Source: Larimichthys crocea
Lineage: Eukaryota; Chordata; Actinopteri; Sciaenidae
Reading direction: 5' to 3'
Assembly: GCF_000972845.2 (NCBI RefSeq)
Contig: NC_040032.1
Span: 16,643,358-16,707,357 of the forward strand
DNA: 64,000 nt
Part shown: piece after piece, positions 49,559 to 59,892 of the stretch
Layout of the letters: each line of letters opens with the position of its first letter
Position numbering within the stretch: the first letter of the stretch is position 1
Made by a program: the position numbers and the translations under genes
The notes under the pieces: model-generated
What the model was told of the DNA's origin: nothing
The model's database searches: none
The model's input: the letters and a program-made list of their open reading frames with translations, nothing else

Positions 49559-49740
49559 CGGGCTTAAAAAACCCCCCAACTCTTCCTGGTAGTCCAAAAC
49601 ACCTGTGGTACAAACGCTAACACTCTCCCAGTGCTCTCCGGGCAGCCTGGCTATCAAACTAAGTTAACATGAGCTAGCAGACTCAGTAAACCATAGTTAG
49701 TAGGAAACATTTTATCCACAAAATATGATCCAATTTCGTC
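49559..49740 (+). repeat. Dispersed repeat, copy B (paralogous to 7425-7610)
   Basis: The same order of words as copy A is present: CTCTTCCTGGTAGTCCAAAA, CCTGTGGTACAA, CGCTAACACTCTCCCAGTGC and GGCAGCCTGGCTA. This copy lacks the 8 nt that copy A has after GTGCTCT and continues to TATCCACAAAATATGATCCA, where copy A is more diverged. Both copies lie in the sense of msi2 transcription. Confidence 0.8.
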
Positions 49741-50647
49741 AAAATTAATTATATAGTTTGTGATATTTGACTTATTGCTTGGAGCACAAAGTTACATACA
49801 TAGACCAGGTATACAGGGCACACAGTGGGCATTCGTCTGAGCATTCGTCTCATTAATCAGCATAGCGTTACAATGATTTTTAATCTGTTATTTTATGGTA
49901 GAAAATATACACAACAAGTATGTTATGCCATATGTTCAGGAAGAGGAGGTTCCAGTTGTGGTCTGTGTTCTTGCCAATGGGGCAAGTCCGAGTGTGGGCA
50001 GCGAGACTGATTGCCGAGACGGCCAGCAGAGCGGAGGAGGATCAGACGTGGAGAGAGGTTCTACTAGATTACACAAGGCTTGTCTGAGCTCAGGATTTCC
50101 TCGCCTTTTTTGTTGTAGGACCTGGCTTGTGGAATAGCAGATCAAAGCTTTCACTCGCAGCATCTCACGTAGCATCATTTACACATCTGTGAAATCCGCA
50201 ATCATAAAGAAGACTATGAAACCTCTCCTGCATTCATTAAAGGGGGAACTTTGACCAGAGACAAAGGTTAGGTGGAGGACAGAGAGGACGGTCCCGCTTT
50301 CAGAGCTGCATTCACCGCCGAGTATTTGAGTATTCACAAACGCTCATTAATTCTATTTCAACTTTGAGTATTGGTTATTTGCTTTCTTCTCTTCACTCAG
50401 GCAAGCTCTCAATTCATTAGCCGATCCACTGTGAATGTATTATTCAATGCTAGTTGCTGGCATTGGTGAGAGCAGTGTGTTTACCATAGCTCATGAAATA
50501 TGTATCTGTTGAATAGGAGTCCGTGTAAGCAGCTGCCTGATATAGTCATGATGAGCGAGAGGTTTCTGTGGCAGTCAAAGCCAGTCACTCAAGGACAATC
50601 CCTTATAGCTGTTTTGGTCACGTTGATTGTTGTGTTGATTATCTTAC

Positions 50648-50690
50648 ATTAAAGCTGCGGTGTGTAGATAACAGATTTACCTGAAGGTGT
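50648..50690 (+). repeat. Possible end fragment of a TTAAAG-GTGTGTAG repeat
   Basis: ATTAAAGCTGCGGTGTGTAG resembles the terminal sequence of a widespread fish repeat related to the TTAAAGGTCCAGTGTGTAA end at 11660. Only the terminal 40 bp can be recognised. Confidence 0.35.
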
Positions 50691-50699
50691 TTTTCCTGT

Positions 50700-51024
50700 A
50701 TCGGGGATCTTTTTTTTTTTTTTCCACTTTCACATTGCATGTTGAAAGATAAGCATTTCAACTTTTTTTTTTCTCCCCCCTAAACGTAAAAGCTACCTAA
50801 CCATCTAATTAATAGGTGGAAATGGAAAAATGTAATACGTATTACACACACACACACAACAGACACCATCAGCCACCTACGACAAAAATGACCAGATTTG
50901 TTAAAGTAATAGTGAGGCCAGGACATCCATAAAGAGCTGTTTGTTAGATGTCAACTGCTGTAATTATAACAGAGCTGGCATAGCTGAAACTATATTGAGT
51001 GGCCTAATGGTGTCTATGGAGAAA
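50700..51024. other. Intronic DNA with T-runs and short CA run
   Basis: T-runs lie at about 50709-50724 and 50763-50772, and a CA run of 15 nt at 50844-50858. No gene was recognised. Confidence 0.6.
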
Positions 51025-51028
51025 GAGC

Positions 51029-51060
<32 letters not shown>

Positions 51061-51068
51061 CTCTGCTC
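51025..51068. repeat. Poly(T) T28 flanked by an 8-bp inverted repeat
   Basis: GAGCAGAG (51025-51032) and CTCTGCTC (51061-51068) are exact reverse complements on either side of 28 uninterrupted T, the longest homopolymer in the window. A retroposon tail would instead have direct repeats further out. Confidence 0.9.
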
Positions 51069-54000
51069 AGATGAAGTGGCTCGCCACAAAGATGAATGAT
51101 TGCTTTCTCTGCGAACTCCTGGGCTCACGGGTTGATTTAATTGAGTTGAATTAAACCTAAGCCAGGTAGAAATGGAGACAGAGAGAAAATCTATGCCGTC
51201 GATCTATAAAAGCCTTTAGGGCTTCGATTTGGATTACGTAGATTATTTTCCTGTCTGGTCACAGTCACACTTCATTCTTATCCCTACAGTCTGTATTCCT
51301 TAGTTATAAATTGTTTAGGTGGCGCATTGGTGGTAGGTGTCCTTGGCTTGGCATGTGATCAGAACTTACTGTAAGCCTATAATTGCTTGTTCATAGGCAT
51401 TTTGGCGACACATTTGTGTAGTCATCTACAATAATAATTTCCGCTAGTTTTATTATGAGGCTAGAACAACCTTAGGGGGGCCACAATAAATTAAATATGC
51501 AAAGAAAACCATGAAATGGCTATCTTAGTAGAAGATTGAAAAGAGCTGGCACTGAAAATACATGTTGTTTTGTTCTGGCAGACTGGTGGAGACACTCCTG
51601 TGGAGCTGCTTCTGCCATACAGTGCATCTACTATAAATATAGCCTGCTGACGGTAAAGTAATTTCATTGACGTAGTTACCTAATATGGAAAATGCATCAC
51701 TTCCAGTATATGCTGAGAAGAAGCAGACCACAAGGCCAGGAATGCAGCAAACTCAGGTGTGTTTTCGGGGAAATATTCAACGTCGAAACCGGGCAGATTA
51801 CTGCAAAAGAGAACGACACATAGTACGACTTTAATGAGAAACAAATGAGAAAAGAACTATACTGTTAAATGCTTTTGAGTACAGTTTGATTAGCCGATGC
51901 CAATAAGGCTTGAATACCTGCCTGTAAAACCAGCCAGCTATATGTCAGGAGTAATTGTAAAGTTGTTTGTTCCTGTCGTACGCGTTCCAAGTCTCTCAGC
52001 AAATCATTCAGCAGTGTTAAATGGAAATAAAAAAAATTAAATTAAATTAAATGAAATAAAAAAAAGAAGCCATGCAGTAATTCAGCAATCAGCAGATGAT
52101 TGGGGGCATACGTTGCAGCCTGCCAACAGACATGAGGCCGAGCTGCCAAATCACTCTTAAAAGGAAGCCTGAGCAAAGGGGCTTATCTCAATGTGTTGGT
52201 CTTTCTCTGCTCCAGCACGTTTCACCATATGTACACAGAGGCAGGGGCACGATCTCATACGTCTTTTCTTTGTCTGTATTTGTCTTGCTGTCTTTATTGT
52301 GCTCTCTGTGCTCTCTCTCTCTGTCTCCTCTCACGGTTTCATCACTGCTTCAGCCCTTTGCCCCCCCCCCTCCCTCCGTTACACCCTACACTTCTATTGT
52401 GCTCCCATAACAGGGGTTGTCATCTCCCAAGAAATCACCTCTTGTTCTTGACAGTTTCGAGAAGACACGTTTGACTCTTAAAATGTTATGATTAGCCAAC
52501 ATTGTTTGAGCTTTCCCTTTGAGTAAAGCTGCTTAGGGGCAGCAGATAAAGCCACGGCGTATATATTTATCTGCTACATTTCAATCCTTCTTTGTATTGT
52601 GACAGCAGAAATGATACGAGGAGAAGAGGGCAAGGTGATCCTATCCTGCTATATTCATTTGAAGTTTAAAGCCGTGGTATCGATCAACTGTCTTGATCAA
52701 ACAAAATATTATACACCTAATGCTGAATTACACTCCGCGCCAGGATTATTTTTTGCTTTGGTGTTTCCTATTAAATAATGAAAAGCATACTGCTGGGTTC
52801 AGCTGAGGCGTCGTAGGGAGGGTTTTTGAATAGGGTCTGGCTGCAAGTTGTGCTTGCATCAGCTTGAAGCTTTGTAGCATTAACATAACCAGAGAATACA
52901 GGAGATCGTTTGAAATGATATCAGACTCTTGAGAGACCTCAGGTCCATTTCAGTCCTTAGGAAGTCGATGTAGATCTGAGCAGGTTCCTTTTTATACTTC
53001 AGCAGCTCTTTGTACCCACTGAGAGTTGTTGCTTGCTTACAGGTTTATTGGAACACCATGTCTTCTTTATCTTTCCCAGCAGCACCATGGTATTTTTTTG
53101 TTTGTCTTTTCCTTGAATTTCCCCATAATACTATTATTCCGTTTTAGTAAGGTCAGTATAAAAAATCTTTGCAAAATGTCCTCTGTTCAGTAAAATAAAG
53201 CATAAATTCGTAAATAAATAAGGCTGTTCTGAAAATGTCAAATGAAAAATGAGCCAAAAATTGAATTGTGTGTCGTAACAAATTCAGACACGCACATCCA
53301 GACGCCATGCGTCAATTGGCCAGACGGGTGGAGGTGTCAGAGCAAGGCATGGTTTGAACATCTCCTTGAAGCTCGCTCGATTGCATTTCTCCACACAACT
53401 GCTTGTTTCACTTTTGTTGTGCGCAACCGAGTACAATACCGTGAATGCCCCCGAGGAGAGACTGTCCAAAAAAAGTGTGTGTCCTGTAGAGAGGTCATGT
53501 AGGCAGTGTGATGCAGCCAGGAGTGGAGTATGATCCGGAACTTTTGCCTTTTAGTTGTCATCGGAAGACATACCAACTAATTCTGCTGCAATTCTGCTGA
53601 ACCCTATACTTTTCTTATGAATGTACATTTCCATTTATATACAAATGCTGACAGGAAAACAACCATTTTTATTGTCTTTGAATGTTACTGTACACGTCTG
53701 ACAGTAACTATAACACTGCAGATGGGAGATATATACTTTGATGCGTCAACTCATTTCCGTTAAGGACTACACAACACTAAAAAAAATAAATAAAAAAATA
53801 ACAAAAATTCTCACAACATTCCCGCACACCCCGTCCAACTAATACAGCACCTGTCGCCGAGATGGAAAGGGCACAAGTAACCTGGAGTAACACTGGAGGA
53901 ATACTGTCTGGCTCTGCACATTTGGTTCAAAAATAGCAACTCTTAGTCATCCAAGCTCTATCCGTTAGTAAATACTAGATGCATAAGGGTCTGTCGGACT

Positions 54001-55424
54001 CAGCACATTTTTGATTTTTTTGGCACCTCTTGTGTGTCCTGGTTACACTGTCTCTTTTGATGATTCCTCAAAAAAATTCAAGTGACTTATGTGTGAGATG
54101 AAGTTGTGTATAAGTGTGGGAATTAGATGAATGAGGAAGGCAGTTTGTGCTGTGTTCATAAAAAGTGCACTCCAAGCACTCAAGGAAAGGACTTCTTTTT
54201 TCAGCGCTTAGTTAATTTCAAATATGCCAGCAGTGGACATGTTTTCTGGTTTTTAGGTACACAATAAAAAGTCTACATCAGTAGACATTTAAGCTAAGGG
54301 GAGCTATAATAGCACTTATAACATGGAGGTGGAGAACATCCTGTTACGCTGCCACAATGCAACTTTGTTTGTGTCCCCTAAAAATTAAAGTTGTGAAGGT
54401 AGACGGGAGCGATTGCACAGCTAGCTGAAATTGGGAGGATTCATGAGAGCTGCTAATGAGCCACTTGGCTTTTAGCTTTTAGTCAAAGTACACTCTGACA
54501 CAAGTAGATCAGAGCGTAATGAAAAGAGCACCAATAATGAAAGGGGTGTAGACTGCAGGGCATATTTTATCTTTGAGGCTTTGTTTCCTGACACGGTGTT
54601 TCTTTCCCTTACACATGCAAAACTATAAACTGTATCGAGAACCGTTTCTCATTTTGAACCGGTACACTTACAAACTCAAGGTACGTTAGGAAAAACCGAA
54701 CTCTAGTTTTGGACCTGTTCCTGCAATAAAGTGCACTTGAGAAAGTGCTCAATAGAGTGGCTAAGTGTATAGATATAGTTCTTTGCAGCCACGTGGATGC
54801 GGACCCAAGCTTCACAAACAACTCAGAAGGAAATCCTTGAGCAAAAAATAATTTCCTGCAAGGGAAGAAGTTGGTTGAACTGCAGCCTGGTAAAAGAATC
54901 TCGAGTCAAATTGCCTCGAAACCAGCAAATATTAGAGCATCTAACTCAAATAAAAACAAAGATGATAGAGGACATTCAGCTTGTGCATGGCAACATAGAG
55001 AGTGTTTACATTTTCACCAGGAAGGCATTCACAACAATCACGTTGCAAAAAGCTGTTTTATAGCAGCTCTAAATCTGCTGAAAATAAAGCAATCGGAGCC
55101 AGAATTTGATAAGAATTAGAACAAATGAATAAGATATCAGTCATAACCAGATTTGGAAAATAAAATCTAAATGTTACGCGAAGTTAGTGTGACTCAAGTC
55201 TCGGTAAATGCATGCAAAAGTGCGACAAACTCCGCCATTTTGCTTTTGACAGAGTTTTCAAGTGTCTTTAGTTTTTTGCATGCATGTGTGCACACTTGTG
55301 TATTTTGTTTGTGTGTTTTTCCTGTTTTACGTGTGTGCATGCTCCCAGAGGGGAAACAGGCTGTGTGGGGTGTTATCTGCTTCTACAGAGGGTGACAGCT
55401 AATCACCAACCCTGACAAACACTG
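51069..55424. other. Unassigned intronic DNA
   Basis: No gene was recognised in about 4.3 kb. An (AAATT)n-like repeat lies at 52026-52066, a CT-rich stretch at about 52300-52330 with a C10 run near 52361-52370, and an A/T-rich run near 53780-53810. Frames at 54797-55119 are lysine- and asparagine-rich without a recognisable domain. Confidence 0.5.
52026..52066. repeat. A-rich (AAATT)n repeat
   Basis: AAATTAAATT units are flanked by A-runs. Confidence 0.85.
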
Positions 55425-55499
55425 TGGGGAGAGGGGAGGGAAGAGAGAGGGAGAGATGACAAACGAGAGAGCGAGAGAGAGGGAAAGCGAGGGAGGAGA
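55425..55499. repeat. Purine-rich GA/GGGA tract
   Basis: GGGGAGAGGGGAGGGAAGAG is followed by GAGAGA blocks, with short interruptions (TGACAAAC and single C residues). It is unlike the uninterrupted tract at 17028-17110 but similar in composition. Confidence 0.85.
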
Positions 55500-56091
55500 T
55501 GGCGCTGGGCAGGGGGATTGGCATTTGAATTCCACTGAGTAACCACAGAGCGCTTCAGGTCCTGTCAGCACAACCTCTGTATGAGTTTGGACCTGAGCTG
55601 GACCACTGCGCAGCCACCCACCTGGCCCACTGACAACTAATAAACCCCCGTCAATATAGGTACACACCAAGATAGCAGCCCGCTGAGAAAACATTGCGAC
55701 AATTCCTGATTTGTTGAATAAATCTTTGTGTTTGCACAACCTGTCAACAGCCGACTTTGATCTCCTACCTGCTATTCCTAAATTCCTAGCCCTTATCCGC
55801 AGAAGGATTCACTAGCCTAGTCTTTATTGCCAGGGAAGGCACCTTTTCAGGAGGCACCGTTGTCAGGTGTAAAGACATCAGCACTTACAGCATTCACTAA
55901 CTGTGCCATTAATCGTACCCAAAGCCTGTGCTAAATGCATTTGTAGACCCGTTTGCCTTGCAGATGGGCTGATGCACGCTGAGTTAGTGTGAGCTGCTGG
56001 TGTCGCCTGTTGACACAGAGATCAGAGGGCTGTGAGAGATGGAGAGATGCTGTCGTGAGATGGCGGCAGGCAGGCTACACAGCGAGAAAGA

Positions 56092-56126
56092 GACAGAGAG
56101 AGAGAGAGAGAGAGAGAGGAGGAGAG
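56092..56126. repeat. (GA)n microsatellite
   Basis: A GA run grades into GAGACGAGACAAGACAAGAC. The arginine-glutamate frame at 55989-56183 is an artefact. Confidence 0.93.
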
Positions 56127-57265
56127 ACGAGACAAGACAAGACGAGGCTCCACTCTGGTTTGCAAGGAAGAGTTTTAGGATGATGCATTCCCCTTAGCTG
56201 CTGCCATTTGTAGGCACAGGTACCTATTAAAGACAGTACAGCAGGCAGAAAAACATCACAGTGTAGACATTTACACAGCGATTTTCACTGCCAGTATGGC
56301 ATGTGCGTATATAATACTTGAATATATTTTGTTTTGACGTTTTAATAGGCATTGACGACAGCTCCGTTTGATTTCCAATCGCACGACTGAAATATCAATC
56401 CTTTCCCGTTGGTCCGGTGGCTTCTGGCCTCCAGTGTTGGCTTCCAGACTCCCCGCCGGAGCCAGTGTGGGCGGCATTATTCAGACCAACTGGCGGCTGT
56501 CTGGGTAGCTGTGATGGGTGTCGTGCTGTGGGCCTCCATACGGGCGGACCCTCATCTGCTCACAGTGTCACACCTCTCACCACTTTGCTCTCTCTATCTG
56601 ACCCTGTCACCAAGGCGGAGAGTGACAGATACAGGCGGGGGGGGAGAAAGCGCGCGCAAGAGAGAGAGAGACAGAGAGAGTGGGTGGCATATCCTTTTAG
56701 ATACAGGCGTGGCTGCAATCCTCGCTTAAATAAAATCAAAGATAGCTGTCAGATGCTTTTACCAAGCACGCTGCTTGAGAGCACGCAAATGGCACTATCA
56801 GTGAAGAAGTCAAAGGTCCGCAGCTACTGGAGAATTAAGGATGTCATTCATGTCTTTAAGCATACAGTTTAAGTGCCCGCAACCTGTTTAATAGGCATAC
56901 CATTAACTCTTACATAGTACAGATCAGATTAGCAATTAGCTGACTATATGTTATGACTAATGTCTTCATGGTTTGATTTTTACCTCCGTCTTGTCTTGCT
57001 GGTGCAAACGACGAGCATTGTGTTTATGTATCTTATCCGCAGATGGCTCGTGGTCCGTCCGGTGTGGGTGACCGCATAGCATCTGTGTTTGAGTATGTGC
57101 GCACGTCTACATCTGTGTACTTGTGTTGTGTTGGGTGCTAATGACAGTTGGCATTTGGCCACTATCAGTGGATCGTTAATTAGTATTGAGAGGTTTTGGG
57201 GGAGGATGAACAGATCCCCCCCCTTCTATCTCACAAACAGATGTGTGTTTGATCTGCTAACCCAG

Positions 57266-57269
<4 letters not shown>
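56127..57269. other. Unassigned intronic DNA
   Basis: No gene was recognised. 56400-56700 is relatively GC-rich, with a G8 run at about 56637-56644 and a GA-rich run. Overlapping + frames there (56409-56872) have no recognisable domain. Confidence 0.5.

Positions 57270-57310
<41 letters not shown>
57270..57310. repeat. (CA)20 microsatellite
   Basis: Forty-one bases of uninterrupted CA. Confidence 0.96.
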
Positions 57311-57312
<2 letters not shown>

Positions 57313-57564
57313 ACGTGAACACGCTGTCCATCCATAGCAACTTGTCTGGAAATGTCTATAAGCAAGTCCCTGTCACAGCACAGTGATATTGACAGCAATG
57401 GAAAAACACAAAATATGGATCGTAGTGAAGTCTGTTGTGAGCCCGCCAGAGAAAAATCATGAAGACATAAATGAAGATGAGCACAGATGCACTATTAGAA
57501 CAATAAAACAGCATTTGACTATAAATAATTCTTAATATTATTATTGTTTTGGGCATTTTTTGCA

Positions 57565-57662
57565 CAAAAGCAGAGAGAGAGAAATAGGGAATGACATGCA
57601 GCAAAGGACCACAGGCAGGAGTCAAACCTGGGTCGCTGCAAGAAGTAGTTGCTCTCAGATCC
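57565..57662 (-). mobile_element. tRNA-derived SINE fragment, second copy
   Basis: On the minus strand the order is CTTGCAGCGACCCAGGTTTG (with the box B-like GGTTTGACTCC), CTGTGGTCCTTTGCTGCATG and TCATTCCCTATTTCTCTC, the same order as in the 38.7 kb copy. It ends near an AATAATAATATT tail. A clear box A is not visible. A separate tRNA-like head in the same orientation lies about 360 bp upstream on that strand (58020-58085). Confidence 0.65.
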
Positions 57663-57834
57663 CACACGACCAGGCAGAGTTTTGCCTGCCGGACTTTGTT
57701 AACTTGCTAAAATTCAGTATTTTTTTGCTTTAGTTTTATGTGCTTCTGCCATGCTTATGTAAAACTGGGAAGTTAAACAGTTTCGATTTTTCTCACGCTT
57801 GGAAAGCGTTTTCATTTTGAAAATCGGCTGGATC

Positions 57835-58019
57835 CTCTGTGCCTTTTCTGACCGTCTGACTTCCGGGCCAGCTCGATCTGCTTTGTGCTGCGTCTGAAGA
57901 GCAGCCGCTTCGGGGACGCTTCTGAAACAAATTTCTGATGGGATCAACAAGCGTCGTCTAGAACGGCTGCGATCAGCTCTGGCGGTCGCGGCGCAGCCGG
58001 CACACGTCGCATCCATGCC
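57835..58019. other. CpG-rich segment between SINE pieces
   Basis: This 185-bp stretch is clearly richer in G, C and CpG than its surroundings (for example GCGGTCGCGGCGCAGCCGG at about 57983-58000). It lies exactly between a tRNA-like head and a SINE tail of the same orientation. The minus-strand frame of 112 residues (57714-58052) crosses it but has an arginine/alanine-rich sequence that I cannot assign. It may be the body of a composite or unusual SINE, or inserted foreign sequence. Confidence 0.45.
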
Positions 58020-58085
58020 CCTGTGGGATCGAGCCGTTAGCCTTTCGTACACGGGGCAAACACTCTATCAGCTGAGCTACCAGGA
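58020..58085 (-). repeat. tRNA-like SINE head with box A and box B
   Basis: On the minus strand, TAGCTCAGCTGATAG (58079-58065) fits the pol III A box and GGCTCGATCCC (58035-58025) fits the B box, at tRNA-like spacing. Between them GCCCCGTGTAC resembles the head of the same fish SINE family seen at 38.7 kb. The T stem does not pair (AACGG against CCACA) and no clean anticodon stem is visible, so this is a tRNA-derived repeat and not a functional tRNA gene. Confidence 0.65.
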
Positions 58086-58563
58086 TTGCCTTTCACCCTT
58101 AGTTTTTTTCATACAAAGATATATATTTTTCAGATTTGTTGTACAATCAGATCCTCATTTACACAAGCACAAAGTAAATGTCTAGACTGAAATGTCCTCA
58201 ATACACACAGAACACACAGAAATACATGTATTTGGTGAGATCTGTAATCTCTCAACACACTTACATCAGAGCCGGTAAAATAAACAACTCAAAAAAAGAC
58301 TTCAGTGGTGGAGGAAGAGCAGTAATAAAAAAGAATCTCTGTTTATTTCTTAAAGCCAACCTTTAACAAACCTCTACAAACTCACACACTGGAGTAAAAG
58401 ATTATTATAGCTCTCACTAATGCCAGAGCCTTTGTCTATTCAGTTAATTGTAGCATAGTTGCCCTGATGGAATTGCTCTGTGACCTTTAGTATTTTTATT
58501 TCTTCGGCCCTTATATTTGCTAAGTGATGGTATTCTGGCTGATTAGCGCACCCTCGTCCCCTA

Positions 58564-58596
<33 letters not shown>

Positions 58597-59769
58597 TTAC
58601 AAAACACAATGTATTCACTCCCAGAACCCCACTCCCATTGTTCTGCTTTATAACACTGGGAAAGGAGCATCAGTCAAGTATATTAGCTGGATCCTATTAC
58701 TGTCACCAGATTGGCTCTCTGAGCCATCTTAAAGAGCCCCCAGACAAAACTTCCTGTCATGTTAATCCAAGCTTTAATAAATAGAGGGATGTGTAACCAT
58801 ATTCAAATAGGGGCTCCCGTATTTATGCTGACAAAGAGAGACGGGCTATCACGGAATGACAGATGAAAGTGTTTTGCATGAAAAGGAGGAGAAAAAAAAA
58901 AGTTTTTATCGGTGCTCATTCTCTCCCATATTGGGGAGAAATGTCAAATTATTGAAATGGCCTTTTTAAAAAAAAAAAAAAGCTTAAGCCTAATCTAAGT
59001 AAAACACTGCAGGTATTAGGGATGGTGGCCATTGTGAGCGAAATAAACGCCATTCAACTCAAGCAAGCGGCTCATTTCATCCCTCTTGTTCACCTATTGA
59101 TATCAAAGTACATAATACACACCTTGTCTCCTTGGAGAGATTTATGTTCATCGGACCTGTGAACATTAAAGCGTACTGTCATGGAGCACTTCCACTGATT
59201 GAAAGAATACAGAAAGTCTGTTATTAAATTTTATTTTCTAGTTGGTTATTCAAAGGCGTCTCTACTAGCTGTGTCATTTTAGTTAAAGCTCAGGAAGTCA
59301 CAAAGGTGGAGTAGGAACCCTTTCGCGTCCCCCGAGCAGTCTCGGCACTAACAAAGAGAGCTGAAATCGACCTCTTCAATTCAAGGCCGTCTCTTAGATT
59401 CACAGGTGGGAAAGAGCAAAGACGCTAATGCTATCACAAAGAATGGCATTCTCTCTTTCAGACTAGGTTCATTTCCAGTTTGTCATTCCCTGACACTCTG
59501 AAGAAGAAAGAAAAAAAAAAAGGCCCAGTTAAAGCTCGTATTTCACAATCATGTCTGTGTATTTTACTATGCAGTGCAGAGACTTCCCATTTCATTAATA
59601 ATCTGATTGAATCTGAACATGTTTATTCGTTCCTACCATTGTGTGACTGAAATGATCCGTGTTTGCTGAGGCTGCATGGGTTTCCCCCGCTGCCTAGGTG
59701 CATGCGGCATTATTAGCAGGCATCTCCTTGGAATTGCTGGTGGTGATGGAGCTATCTCGTGGACTCACA
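58086..59769. other. Unassigned intronic DNA
   Basis: No gene was recognised. It includes the CA run listed separately and A-runs near 58891-58902, 58969-58981 and 59510-59521. Confidence 0.55.
58565..58594. repeat. (AC)15 microsatellite
   Basis: Thirty bases of uninterrupted AC. Confidence 0.95.
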
Positions 59770-59892
59770 GTGTCTGTAGATAAAAAAAGGCTCATTCTAA
59801 AGGAAACCATTTTTATTTTCAGGTGATTTTACACTAATAAAAACAGAGTTATATAAATGGAGCCCCCTAAATCTTACACACTGGACCTTTAA
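59770..59892 (-). mobile_element. Fish interspersed element, second copy of the TTAAAGGTCCAGTGTGTAA end
   Basis: The right end, CCTAAATCTTACACACTGGA followed by CCTTTAA, is the reverse complement of the end at 11660. The interior TTTTTATTTTCAGGTGATTT, then TACACTAATAAAAACA and GGCTCATTCTAAAGGAAACC, also matches the family as I know it. This copy is closer to the common form than the 11.7 kb one. Orientation is opposite to the first copy. Sequence beyond 59770 toward lower coordinates is not recognisable as part of it. Confidence 0.7.

Noticed and set aside
56409..56872. Overlapping + frames of 106 and 151 codons
   Set aside because: Two different frames are open over the same GC-rich stretch and neither resembles a protein.
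58020..58085. Functional tRNA gene
   Set aside because: A and B boxes are present but the T stem and anticodon stem do not pair; it fits a SINE head.
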